From: an uncultured Eubacteriales bacterium
GTDB taxonomy: Bacteria; Bacillota; Clostridia; Oscillospirales; Acutalibacteraceae
Length of the DNA stretch: 64,000 bases
Reading direction: 5' to 3'
Assembly: GCA_934489895.1 (NCBI GenBank)
Contig: CAKSST010000008.1
Location: forward strand, 6,842 to 70,841
The notes beneath the pieces were generated by a model, which was not told the DNA's origin, made no database searches, and worked only from the letters and a program-made list of their open reading frames with translations. The position numbers and the translations under genes were made by a program. Shown one piece after another: positions 9,610 to 17,519 of the stretch. The stretch's first letter is position 1, and every line of letters starts with the position of its first letter.

Positions 9610-10668
9610 ATGGCTATGGAAATTGCTAACGAGCAGGAAAACGTTGTTCAAATTAAAGTTGTAGGTGTTGGCGGCGGCGGCGGTAACGCCATTAACCGCA
9701 TGGTTGATGCTAATGTTAAGGGTGTTGAATTTATTGCTATTAATACTGATAAGGCGGCATTATACCTTTCAAAAGCCAACCAGAAAATTCAAATTGGAGA
9801 TAAGACCACAAGCGGTATGGGCGCAGGTGCTAATCCTGAAAAAGGCAGAACAGCTGCTGAGGAGTCTAAAGATGAAATTACTGCAGCTATCCGTAGCGCT
9901 GACATGATATTTATTACCGCAGGTATGGGTGGCGGCACAGGTACAGGTGCTGCTCCTGTTGTTGCACAGATTGCACGCGAGCTTGGTATTCTCACAGTTG
10001 GTATTGTAACAAAGCCCTTTGCTTTTGAAGGAAACAGAAGAATGAAGCAGGCTGAAGAAGGCATTGCTGCTTTGAGCGAGCAGGTAGACAGCCTTATTGT
10101 TATCCCCAACGAGAGACTGCAATTTGTTTCAGAGCAGAAGCTTACTTTCAAAAATGCATTTGATATTGCCGACGATGTTCTCCGTCAGGGCGTACAGAGC
10201 ATTTCTGAGCTTGTTAACGTTACAGCGCTTGTTAACCTTGACTTTGCTGACGTAACAGCTGTTATGAAGGATGCCGGTTATGCACACATGGGTGTTGGCT
10301 GCGCTTCCGGTCGCGATAAGGCTGAGCAGGCTGCACGCGCTGCTATTTCAAGTCCCCTTATTGAGACTTCTATGGAAAATGCACGCGGTGTTATTATCAG
10401 CATTACCGGTTCCAGTGATATCGGCCTTGATGATGTTACAATCGCTTCTTCTATCATCCACGACGTTGTTGACCCCGAAGCAATCATCATCTGGGGTGCA
10501 CAGCTTGATGATACTCTTGAGGACACAATTCGCGTTACTGTTCTTGCAACAGGTCTTGGCAACTCAAAGAAGGAAGACAATCTTATTGATCTTATCAATT
10601 CTTCTTCTGATGAAGATAACAATGAAGGATTGGATGATGATATCCTTACCATCTTCAAGAACAACTAA
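9610..10668 (+). CDS. ftsZ: Cell division GTPase FtsZ
   Basis: Tubulin-like GTPase that polymerises into the Z-ring at the division site. The GTP-binding signature GGGTGTG is at 107-113 and the T7 synergy loop NLDFADV at 209-215 carries the catalytic Asp. The acidic linker ends in DDILTIFKNN, a recognisable though not canonical C-terminal peptide for binding FtsA, SepF or other anchors. The true start is ATG 9610 with GGAGG eight bases upstream; a longer in-frame TTG version from 9556 has no ribosome site. That gives 352 residues. ftsA is not next to it, and the gene is alone between its own promoter and two terminators. Codon use is more biased than in the neighbours, in line with high expression. 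Confidence 0.97.
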   Translation: MAMEIANEQENVVQIKVVGVGGGGGNAINRMVDANVKGVEFIAINTDKAALYLSKANQKIQIGDKTTSGMGAGANPEKGRTAAEESKDEITAAIRSADMIFITAGMGGGTGTGAAPVVAQIARELGILTVGIVTKPFAFEGNRRMKQAEEGIAALSEQVDSLIVIPNERLQFVSEQKLTFKNAFDIADDVLRQGVQSISELVNVTALVNLDFADVTAVMKDAGYAHMGVGCASGRDKAEQAARAAISSPLIETSMENARGVIISITGSSDIGLDDVTIASSIIHDVVDPEAIIIWGAQLDDTLEDTIRVTVLATGLGNSKKEDNLIDLINSSSDEDNNEGLDDDILTIFKNN

Positions 10669-10686
10669 TCCATATACATACAAATT

Positions 10687-10718
10687 AAAGCCTGAGCATT
10701 TGTTGCTCAGGCTTTTTT
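10687..10718 (+). terminator. Intrinsic terminator after ftsZ
   Basis: Perfect stem GCCTGAGCA/TGCTCAGGC (10690-10698 with 10704-10712) with a 5-nt loop, flanked by AAA and followed by six T. It ends the ftsZ transcript. Confidence 0.9.
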
Positions 10719-10736
10719 ATTGTTAAATCAAAAAGG

Positions 10737-10768
10737 AAACGGCACCTGCCTTATGACAGGTGCCGTTT
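10737..10768. terminator. Second terminator, shared with the opposing small gene
   Basis: Perfect 12-bp stem AAACGGCACCTG/CAGGTGCCGTTT with an 8-nt loop; the A and T flanks allow it to work on both strands. It lies between ftsZ and the convergent 37-codon gene ending at 10792. Confidence 0.8.
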
Positions 10769-10791
10769 TGTGCGGGGGTTAGTTTTGATAA

Positions 10792-10905
10792 TTAGCAACA
10801 ACCGCAGCCGTTACCATTTTCGTTATTGCCGCCGCATACAGCCAAAAGAACAATAAGGATGATTATCCAAGAGCAGCAGCTGCCGTTAAAAAGATTGTTA
10901 CACAT
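10792..10905 (-). CDS. 37-residue Cys-rich single-pass membrane peptide
   Basis: A short minus-strand frame with a strong AAGGAGG eight bases before its ATG. The peptide starts MCNNLFNGSCCSW, continues with a hydrophobic segment (about residues 14-23) and ends in a Gly/Asn/Cys tail (GCGCC). Six Cys lie near the two ends (positions 2, 10, 11, 34, 36, 37) and one more (24) at the edge of the membrane segment. I recall similar very short MCNNLF...CC...WIII peptides from other Clostridia, where they are annotated as hypothetical. Function unknown. A mother-cell-sigma-like promoter lies upstream and a terminator downstream, so it looks like a complete monocistronic unit. The Cys clusters could bind metal or cross-link the peptide in a spore or envelope layer; that is a guess. 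Confidence 0.75.
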   Translation of the reverse strand: MCNNLFNGSCCSWIIILIVLLAVCGGNNENGNGCGCC

Positions 10906-10934
10906 ATTGCAAACCTCCTTTCGTCTTTACAACC

Positions 10935-10962
10935 TATACTATGTAGACCCAAAGACTTTGGT
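10935..10962 (-). promoter_or_regulatory. Sigma-K/E-like promoter of the Cys-rich peptide gene
   Basis: Read on the minus strand: ACC (10962-10960) then CATAGTATA (10943-10935), with 17 bp between AC and CATA. This fits AC-N16/17-CATANNNTA, the pattern of the mother-cell factor sigma-K. The predicted start is about 23 nt upstream of the ATG, leaving room for the SD. Short motifs like this also occur by chance. Confidence 0.4.
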
Positions 10963-11120
10963 GATTGTATTTATTAGTTTTTAAAAAATGTAAATGCCGA
11001 TGATTATCTAGTATATGTATTTGTCAATAATTAATATGTAAATTGCGTTGATAAGTTTACGGGACATACTATGTTGAATATTATAAAAGTGAATCATATA
11101 TAACAGGGGAGGTAATTATA

Positions 11121-13451
11121 ATGCAATACAGTTATGAGTTTTTTACAAATGCTGCAAAAACAGCAATTGAGTGTGCGATAAAATCAGCGTGTATGATGGG
11201 ACATACTTATGTCGGCTGTGAGCATATATTGCTTGGCGTGGCAGGTACAGAACAAAGCGTCGGCGCCAAAATATTAAAAACACGAGGTGTTACCACAAGG
11301 GATATTATAGGGGTTATTGAAGATGTTATAGGCTGTGGTAACCCAACAGTATTGAGCTATAATGATTTTACGCCGCGAGCTAATACAGCTATTGAAAGTG
11401 CTATTAAATATATGCAGCAAAAAGGGTGTGCCTGTGTAGGCACAGACCATTTGTTACTGAGCATAATAACAGGCACAGATAACTTTGCAAAAAAGCTGTT
11501 AAAGGAATTTGATGTTAATTTATTGTCACTTTCGGCAGAGCTTGAGGAATACAGAACTCATACATTATCTGAAAATACACAAAAGACCTCCAATATGCCC
11601 AAAGCACACAAAATAACTTTGCTTGAAAAGTACGGCAAGAATTTAACAGTTGCAGCGCAAAACGGTGAAATTGATCCGCTTGTAGGAAGAAAAGCCGAAC
11701 TTGATAAAATGATACGTGTATTATGCAGACGTTATAAAAATAACCCTTGTCTTGTGGGTGAGCCAGGTGTTGGCAAAACGGCAATAGCTGTAGGACTTGC
11801 AAGGTTAATTGCAGAAGGTGACGTGCCGGATTTGCTTTTAGGCAAACAAATAATTTCAATTGATCTTACTGCTTTGGTGGCGGGCACAAAATACCGCGGC
11901 GATTTCGAAGACAGAGTTCAAAATTTGATTAATGAGGCATCACAAAACCCCGATGTTATATTGTTTATTGATGAACTGCATACTGTAGTGGGTGCAGGTT
12001 CGGCAGAAGGCTCGGTTGATGCGGCAAATATGTTAAAGCCTGCGCTTACACGCGACAATTTTAAGGTTATTGGCGCAACTACTTATAGTGAATATCGCAA
12101 AAGTATTGAAAAGGATTCCGCGCTTGAAAGACGCTTTCAACCAATATATATAAATGAACCTACCTGTGAGGAGGCAGTTGATATTATAAAAGGTATCAGA
12201 GATATTTACAGTCGCCATCACGGTGTTTTAATTCCTGACGAAGTTATTGAAGCGACTGTAATGCTTTCCCATAGGTATATAAATGACAGATTTTTACCTG
12301 ACAAGGCCATTGATACATTAGATGAAGCTGCGGCAAAGCTAAGGCTGGAACGTAAAAAAACTGAGAATTGTTTTACAAACAAAAGCCTTGAGCTAAGAGG
12401 TATAAATGCGAAATATACGCAAAAGGAATATTCCTCTTACTGTACGGCAACGGCGGTGCAACAAAGCAATATGACCGCACTGTCGGTTGAAGATATAAAG
12501 ACTGTAATAGCTGAAAACTGCAATTTACCGATAAGCCGTCTAGGCAATGATTTGTTGTATGACGACCCGCAAAAAAGGCTTAATAATAAAATTGTCGGTC
12601 AGGACGAAGCGATTGATACTGTATGCAAAGCGTTAAGACGTTCTGTGGCGGGCATTAAGGATAAACGGCGCCCGATAGGTTCTTTTTTATTTTGCGGGCC
12701 TACCGGTGTTGGGAAAACGTATTTATGCAGATCTATTGCCGTTGAGCTTTTTGGCAGTGAGAAGAATTTAATTAAGCTTGATATGTCGGAGTATTCGGAG
12801 AAGCACACGGTATCACGTCTCATTGGTGCGCCGCCGGGATATGTCGGCTATGATGAGCCCGGGCAGTTAACCGAGCCTGTAAGAAAAAAACCATACAGTG
12901 TTGTGCTGTTTGATGAAATTGAAAAGGCGCATCCCGATGTATACAATATTTTACTGCAGATTTTGGAAGATGGAGTATTGACCGATTCTTCAGGAAGAAA
13001 GGTGAGCTTTGCAAATACTGTTGTAGTTATGACATCCAACACAGGCAGTCAGCAAAGCGGAATAATGGGCTTTAATTCAACGCCAAAGGATAAATTAAAA
13101 AAGGAGATAACAAATGGGTTTAGGCCTGAATTGCTGGGAAGAATTGATGAGGTTGTTATATTCAACAGCCTTGATAGAAATAAGCTTTCCCGTATTTGCG
13201 AGCTATTGCTTTTTGAACTTAAAAATATTGTTACAGAAAACGGCGGTAACCTTGAAATTGATAAAAGTGTTTTTGATTTGCTTGCCAGAAGCTGTGATGA
13301 GGTGAGCGGAGGTGCACGCGGAATAAGAAAGCTTATACGGGACAAAATTGAGGATAAATTAAGCGAGCTTGCGATAAGCTGCAGAGGAATGGCAGGCAGG
13401 CAATTTGTGTGCGGCACAAAAGATGATGAGATAATTATAAATGTAAAATAA
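11121..13451 (+). CDS. clpC: ClpC-like AAA+ unfoldase
   Basis: Hsp100 ATPase that unfolds substrates and feeds them to ClpP. Domains in order: double Clp N-domain (1-145), first AAA+ module with GEPGVGKT at 213-220 and Walker B LFIDELH, a short middle segment (about 415-470), second AAA+ module with GPTGVGKT at 526-533, and the ClpB-D2-small domain at the end. MGF at 649-651 sits where ClpC/ClpA carry their ClpP-docking tripeptide (VGF/IGF), which favours a protease partner over a ClpB disaggregase; the lack of a long coiled-coil middle domain agrees. At 776 aa it is slightly shorter than B. subtilis ClpC (810). None of ctsR, mcsA or mcsB is adjacent, so it may be an additional Clp rather than the heat-shock operon copy. 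SD GGGGAGG precedes the ATG. Confidence 0.85.
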   Translation: MQYSYEFFTNAAKTAIECAIKSACMMGHTYVGCEHILLGVAGTEQSVGAKILKTRGVTTRDIIGVIEDVIGCGNPTVLSYNDFTPRANTAIESAIKYMQQKGCACVGTDHLLLSIITGTDNFAKKLLKEFDVNLLSLSAELEEYRTHTLSENTQKTSNMPKAHKITLLEKYGKNLTVAAQNGEIDPLVGRKAELDKMIRVLCRRYKNNPCLVGEPGVGKTAIAVGLARLIAEGDVPDLLLGKQIISIDLTALVAGTKYRGDFEDRVQNLINEASQNPDVILFIDELHTVVGAGSAEGSVDAANMLKPALTRDNFKVIGATTYSEYRKSIEKDSALERRFQPIYINEPTCEEAVDIIKGIRDIYSRHHGVLIPDEVIEATVMLSHRYINDRFLPDKAIDTLDEAAAKLRLERKKTENCFTNKSLELRGINAKYTQKEYSSYCTATAVQQSNMTALSVEDIKTVIAENCNLPISRLGNDLLYDDPQKRLNNKIVGQDEAIDTVCKALRRSVAGIKDKRRPIGSFLFCGPTGVGKTYLCRSIAVELFGSEKNLIKLDMSEYSEKHTVSRLIGAPPGYVGYDEPGQLTEPVRKKPYSVVLFDEIEKAHPDVYNILLQILEDGVLTDSSGRKVSFANTVVVMTSNTGSQQSGIMGFNSTPKDKLKKEITNGFRPELLGRIDEVVIFNSLDRNKLSRICELLLFELKNIVTENGGNLEIDKSVFDLLARSCDEVSGGARGIRKLIRDKIEDKLSELAISCRGMAGRQFVCGTKDDEIIINVK

Positions 13452-13493
13452 AAAGTGCGGGGATAAACTATTTTTAGTTGTCTCCGCACTTTT
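13450..13493 (+). terminator. Terminator after clpC-like gene
   Basis: Ten-bp stem AAAAGTGCGG/CCGCACTTTT with an imperfect extension (GGATAAAC/GTTGTCT) and a T-rich 3' side. It separates clpC from the germination operon. Confidence 0.75.
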
Positions 13494-13554
13494 GTATCAA
13501 AAAGCAGTATTGGGGCAAAATACATTTAATATTTTGTAAATGTTGGTGTTAATA

Positions 13555-14658
13555 ATGAATAACAGTATTTCTTCAAGGCAGATAATACTTTTGGTGTTTA
13601 TTTCAGTAACAACAACCTATTCTATAATTGATATGCCTAAATTTATGGCGCAAAGCTTTGGCAGAAGCAGCTGGCTGCCCTTGATTGTCGGAGGAATTGT
13701 TTTTGCGGCGGCTGTTTGCCTGATTGCGCATATTAACAGTATGTATCCAAATGTTATATTCTTTGACTATGCAAAGAATATAACAGGCAGCTTTGTTGCA
13801 TATATTTTTACTTTGTTTTATATTTTGTATTTTTTGATTGTAGAGGTTAATCTGAATGTTAGGTTGGTAGGAATACTTTCTTCAAATTTTTTACCGAGAA
13901 CGCCTTTTTACATTTTTTTGGCCATATCGATAGGGATATCTGCGTTTTTGGCAAGCAAGGGGCTGAAAAATATTTGCAGACTTATTGAGATAACTGGTGT
14001 AGCTTTTTTGGTTGTAACTTTATTTATCTGTATTGTAATGGTAACTAATGGCAATAAAAATAATATTTTACCGATTTTTAATGCAAATGATTTTAAAAAC
14101 ATGAAAGAATCAGTAAAAGAATTGATGTTACCGTTTGCAGGCATTGAAATTTTGTTGATAGTACCCTTTACAAGAGAGAATAAGGGCATTGGTAAAAAAC
14201 TGTTTATAACTTTGCTGTTAATTGGTTTGTTTTATGCATTGATTGTAATAAGCACAATAAAAATTTTAGGTATAAATAACACATCGCTTCTTAACGATGC
14301 CTTTTTTGAGGCGGTAAAATCTGCGCCTGCACCTATTATTGAAAGACTTGATGTTATATATATGACTTTTGGACTTGCAAGCTTATTTACAGGCTTTGGC
14401 ATAATGTTTATTGCTATAACAGAACATGCCTGTAAGGTGTTTTCCAAGGTTGACAGAAAGTGGATAATAATAATTACGGCAGTTATAGTTTTTGGGCTGA
14501 GTATTCTGGGAATAAAAACAGAAGCGACGGAAAAGAGCAGAAATATAATCACTTTGCTTGTGGCGGTGGCAGTATTTGTAATTCCACTTATACTGTTTGC
14601 GGTTGCAAAGATAAAAAGACAAAACAAAGCTGGTTTGAATGCGGAGGTACAGGAGTGA
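13555..14658 (+). CDS. gerKB: Spore germinant receptor subunit B (GerAB/GerKB family)
   Basis: Polytopic inner-spore-membrane protein of the APC permease superfamily; in germinant receptors the B subunit holds the ligand pocket and may form an ion channel. About ten membrane segments are visible along the length. The opening SSRQIILLVFISV is typical of the GerAB family. The start is uncertain: ATG 13555 has a weak GGTG 8-11 bases upstream, while an in-frame ATG at 13540 has no visible site; I chose 13555 (367 aa). It is the first gene of a B-C-A operon. A weak sigma-F/G-like element (GTATC near 13494 and a GG...ATA block near 13513) lies upstream, as expected for forespore expression, but the match is imperfect. 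Confidence 0.88.
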   Translation: MNNSISSRQIILLVFISVTTTYSIIDMPKFMAQSFGRSSWLPLIVGGIVFAAAVCLIAHINSMYPNVIFFDYAKNITGSFVAYIFTLFYILYFLIVEVNLNVRLVGILSSNFLPRTPFYIFLAISIGISAFLASKGLKNICRLIEITGVAFLVVTLFICIVMVTNGNKNNILPIFNANDFKNMKESVKELMLPFAGIEILLIVPFTRENKGIGKKLFITLLLIGLFYALIVISTIKILGINNTSLLNDAFFEAVKSAPAPIIERLDVIYMTFGLASLFTGFGIMFIAITEHACKVFSKVDRKWIIIITAVIVFGLSILGIKTEATEKSRNIITLLVAVAVFVIPLILFAVAKIKRQNKAGLNAEVQE

Positions 14659-15782
14659 GAAGAATATACAGGGTAATTGCTTTTATTACAATGATTGCAA
14701 TTACCGTGACCTTTATGAGTGGCTGTTATGACGCGATAGATATTAACAAAAAGCATATTGTTACAGCGGTAATACTGGATTATAAGGACGGTCAGGTGTA
14801 CTTTAATGTTGAAATAGCCAATATTCAAGGCGATAGTATTGACCAGAATATAAGCGGCGGTGAAAAGTACAAGTACATGACGGGCAAGGGCGATACTATT
14901 ATAGCAAGCAAAGAGGACCTTAACAGAAATCTTGACCGACATTTGTATTTAAGCGCAGTAAGGGCAATTGTATTTACCGAAAATTTTATAAATGAATATA
15001 TTGTTGAATATTTGAACAGACTGCGCGCGTCTGAGCAGTATAACAAAAAGGTTATGATTGTTACAACAAGAGAAGATCCGAAAGATTTAATGGATGCTTG
15101 CATTGAGAAGAATTCATCAATTGGGTTTTCTACAGAGGAGATGCTTACTGCCTTGCAAGAGCAAGGAGAATCTTACGGCAGGACAACCGAGGAGGTAATT
15201 GAAAAGCTGTCTAATGAGCATGCTGCAATATTACTTCCTTCAATAGGGATAAAAAACGGTATAAATGCCCTTGTGGGCTATACAGTTATTGGTGATGATA
15301 TAGTAAAAGGTTTTATACCTGCAGATAAAGCCGGTGCGGATGTACTGATGAACACGCAAAAGGCAAAGAGCCATTATCTTATACCGTACGGCGAACAAGA
15401 GCTTTCGATTGAAGGTAATATTAAAGATTTTGAAATAAAACCATATTATAAAAACGGTGAAATAAGCTTTAAGACTGAATGCGAAATAAAAGCAACTTTA
15501 CTTTACGATGATGATAAACCTGAGTATTCTTACGATGGCAGCTGTTATGAAGAGATAGAAGAAGCGCTTCAAAAGTATGTGGCGGAGGAAATAAAAGAAG
15601 CGGTAAGGGTGGCTCAAACCGAATATGAGTGTGATTATTTACATTTTGACGATGCGTTTAGAATAAAGTATCCTGAAGTTTTTAAAAAACTAAATTGGTC
15701 TCAGGAATTTAAAAAAGCCAAAATAGAGGTTAAAGCAACCGTTAACTTTGACAGCATATGGCTTATGGATTACGGAAGTTAA
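14655..15782 (+). CDS. gerKC: Spore germinant receptor lipoprotein C (GerAC/GerKC family)
   Basis: Lipoprotein subunit of the germinant receptor. From GTG 14655 the protein has a basic N-terminus, a hydrophobic core and a lipobox ending at Cys24 (TFMSGC), so it is predicted to be diacylated and anchored on the outer face of the inner spore membrane. The rest (375 aa total) shows the three-domain GerAC pattern, for example YDAIDINKKHIVTAV near the start and the conserved C-terminal region. The GTG has GGAGG seven bases upstream and overlaps the stop of the B subunit by four bases (GTGA), pointing to translational coupling. A longer in-frame reading back to 14460 only overlaps gerKB and has no ribosome site. 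Confidence 0.9.
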   Translation: MRRIYRVIAFITMIAITVTFMSGCYDAIDINKKHIVTAVILDYKDGQVYFNVEIANIQGDSIDQNISGGEKYKYMTGKGDTIIASKEDLNRNLDRHLYLSAVRAIVFTENFINEYIVEYLNRLRASEQYNKKVMIVTTREDPKDLMDACIEKNSSIGFSTEEMLTALQEQGESYGRTTEEVIEKLSNEHAAILLPSIGIKNGINALVGYTVIGDDIVKGFIPADKAGADVLMNTQKAKSHYLIPYGEQELSIEGNIKDFEIKPYYKNGEISFKTECEIKATLLYDDDKPEYSYDGSCYEEIEEALQKYVAEEIKEAVRVAQTEYECDYLHFDDAFRIKYPEVFKKLNWSQEFKKAKIEVKATVNFDSIWLMDYGS

Positions 15783-15796
15783 GGAGGGAAAACACA

Positions 15797-17236
15797 TTGA
15801 CAGAATTTCCTGATTTTTACAGATTTACACAAACACTTGAAGAGGAAAGCAGAGGATACATGTTCAGAACTATTCCGTTTTGTGACGGAGTATTAAAGGT
15901 ATTTTGTGTTGTGCAGCTTGTAGATAGAGATTTGCTAACCGAAAGTGTTATAAAGCCATTGGTTTTACATTGTAAAACCGAAACTATAAATGCGCGTATT
16001 GCTTCGCAAAGTGTGATTTTTGCCGATGATTTTAAAATTGAGAAAGATACCGCCCAGATAAACAATCACATCCTTAACGGTATGGTGGTAATTCTTTTTT
16101 CAAATGATAACGAGTATATAGTTTTAAATCTAAAAAAAGTTCAGCACAGAGGTATACCCACTCCGCAACTGGAGTACACTATTCGCGGACCGCAGGATTG
16201 CTTTACTGAAAACCTTGATACAAATCTTTCTTTAATAAGATACAGATTAAAGGATAAGAACGCAAAATTTGATTTTTTAGAGGTTGGTAAGCGCACAAAA
16301 ACAAAGGTTGCAGTAATATACGTTGACGATATTGTAAACCCTGATGTTGTACAGAAAATTAAAAGTAAAATCTCAAAAATAGATGTTGACGGTATTGAAG
16401 AATCGGGTGAATTACAAGCATTTTTGTTAAATAGCAAATTTGAGCTTTTTCCAAACATGGGTCTTGTAGAAAGGTCTGACCTTTCTTGCCAATGCATACT
16501 TGAGGGAAAGGTTTTTGTTATGGTGGACGGCAGTCCCATAGGGCTTATTGCACCAAAAGTATTTGTAGAATTTTTAGAATCAAGCGATGATAGGTATGAT
16601 AATAAATTCTTTGGAGTAATGGCAAGAATGCTGAGATATCTTGCAATAATGCTCTCTTTTATGTCAACAAGTGTTTTAGTTGCAATAACGTCTTTTAATA
16701 CGGATGTTTTACCCTCAAATTATGCGATACTTTTGGCACAAATGCGGGGAAATGTGCCCTTTTCGGCACTTATAGAAGCGCTGCTGGTAGAGATAATACT
16801 TGAATTACTGCGAGAAGCGCTTACAAGAATAGCAAGCCAAATCGGTACGGCGATAGGTATCGTGGGTGCTATCGTTATTGGCGAAGCGGCAATTTCAGCG
16901 GGACTTTTCAGTCAGCTTATGCTTATAGTCGGCTCGGTTTCGCTGCTCTCTTCATTTGCAATTCCGGACTATACAATAATAAATACCTTCAGGATATTGA
17001 AATTTATGCTTATACTTGCAACGGGTTTTTTTGGCTTTTTGGGCTTCACGGTTTTTGTGCTTATTGTATTAATGCAACTGGTATCAATGGAAAGCTTTGG
17101 TGTGCCGTATATGGCCCCCACTGCACCGTTTAATCTATACGATTTTGTGCACACTATTATTTACAATACAACAATGTCACCGAAACGTCATAAGTATCTA
17201 AAAACGCAGGATAAAACAAGGGCAAACCTTAAATAA
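15797..17236 (+). CDS. gerKA: Spore germinant receptor subunit A (GerAA/GerKA family)
   Basis: Membrane subunit A of the germinant receptor: a soluble N-terminal half (about 1-270) then four to six membrane segments (about 280-440) including GNVPFSALIEALLVEIILELLREA and IGTAIGIVGAIVIGEAA-type stretches typical of the family. The protein starts at TTG 15797: AAGGAGG at 15781-15787 overlaps the stop of the C subunit and is nine bases upstream. That gives 479 aa, a normal length. The order B-C-A differs from the gerA order A-B-C of Bacillus. A strong bidirectional terminator follows directly. Confidence 0.93.
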   Translation: MTEFPDFYRFTQTLEEESRGYMFRTIPFCDGVLKVFCVVQLVDRDLLTESVIKPLVLHCKTETINARIASQSVIFADDFKIEKDTAQINNHILNGMVVILFSNDNEYIVLNLKKVQHRGIPTPQLEYTIRGPQDCFTENLDTNLSLIRYRLKDKNAKFDFLEVGKRTKTKVAVIYVDDIVNPDVVQKIKSKISKIDVDGIEESGELQAFLLNSKFELFPNMGLVERSDLSCQCILEGKVFVMVDGSPIGLIAPKVFVEFLESSDDRYDNKFFGVMARMLRYLAIMLSFMSTSVLVAITSFNTDVLPSNYAILLAQMRGNVPFSALIEALLVEIILELLREALTRIASQIGTAIGIVGAIVIGEAAISAGLFSQLMLIVGSVSLLSSFAIPDYTIINTFRILKFMLILATGFFGFLGFTVFVLIVLMQLVSMESFGVPYMAPTAPFNLYDFVHTIIYNTTMSPKRHKYLKTQDKTRANLK

Positions 17237-17238
17237 AG

Positions 17239-17268
17239 AAAGCGGAAAGCAAATTTGCTTTCCGCTTT
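17239..17268. terminator. Bidirectional terminator after the ger operon
   Basis: A 30-bp perfect palindrome: arms AAAGCGGAAAGCAAA (17239-17253) and its complement (17254-17268). It lies between gerKA and the convergent small gene and can end transcripts from both. Confidence 0.85.
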
Positions 17269-17270
17269 GT

Positions 17271-17477
17271 TTAAAGCTTAAAATCATCAGGGCTGTAGTT
17301 TTTTGAAATTTCTGTTCTGACGGGTTTGCGTTTTAAAATGTCATATTTAAATTTTCTGCAGTTGTCGTATGCAGAAACAACGCCGCGGTAGGAACAAAAA
17401 ATATCATTATCACTATCGCTTTTAATGCCGTAAACACAGTAACAGCAATATTTATAGTCTTTATTAAAAAAGCCCAT
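17271..17477 (-). CDS. Small Cys-rich conserved protein, unknown function
   Basis: A 68-residue soluble protein with the pattern YKYCCYCVYG...IFCSYRGVVSAYDNCRKFKYDILKRKP. Four Cys spaced CxxC...C...C look like a small zinc-binding knuckle. I recall proteins of this general form (C-x2-C, then C-x-(K/R)-x-G-V-V-x-x-x-x-x-C-x-x-(F/Y)-x-YDPLKR) as common, unnamed genes in Clostridia. Its ATG has a weak GGGCGG upstream. It is convergent with gerKA and lies 42 bp downstream of ylbJ on the same strand, so it may be the second gene of a ylbJ transcript. No function is assigned. Confidence 0.75.
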   Translation of the reverse strand: MGFFNKDYKYCCYCVYGIKSDSDNDIFCSYRGVVSAYDNCRKFKYDILKRKPVRTEISKNYSPDDFKL

Positions 17478-17519
17478 ATTGTTTTTTCCGCCCTTTAAAA
17501 AATTGTTATATAAATTATA

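Noticed and set aside
11074..11102. TTGAAT-17-TATATA before the clpC-like gene
   Set aside because: The transcription start would fall inside the Shine-Dalgarno; an alternative (TTGCGT 11043, TACTAT 11067) is too weak to list.
14460..14654. Upstream extension of gerKC
   Set aside because: Overlaps gerKB, lacks a ribosome site and would bury the lipoprotein signal.
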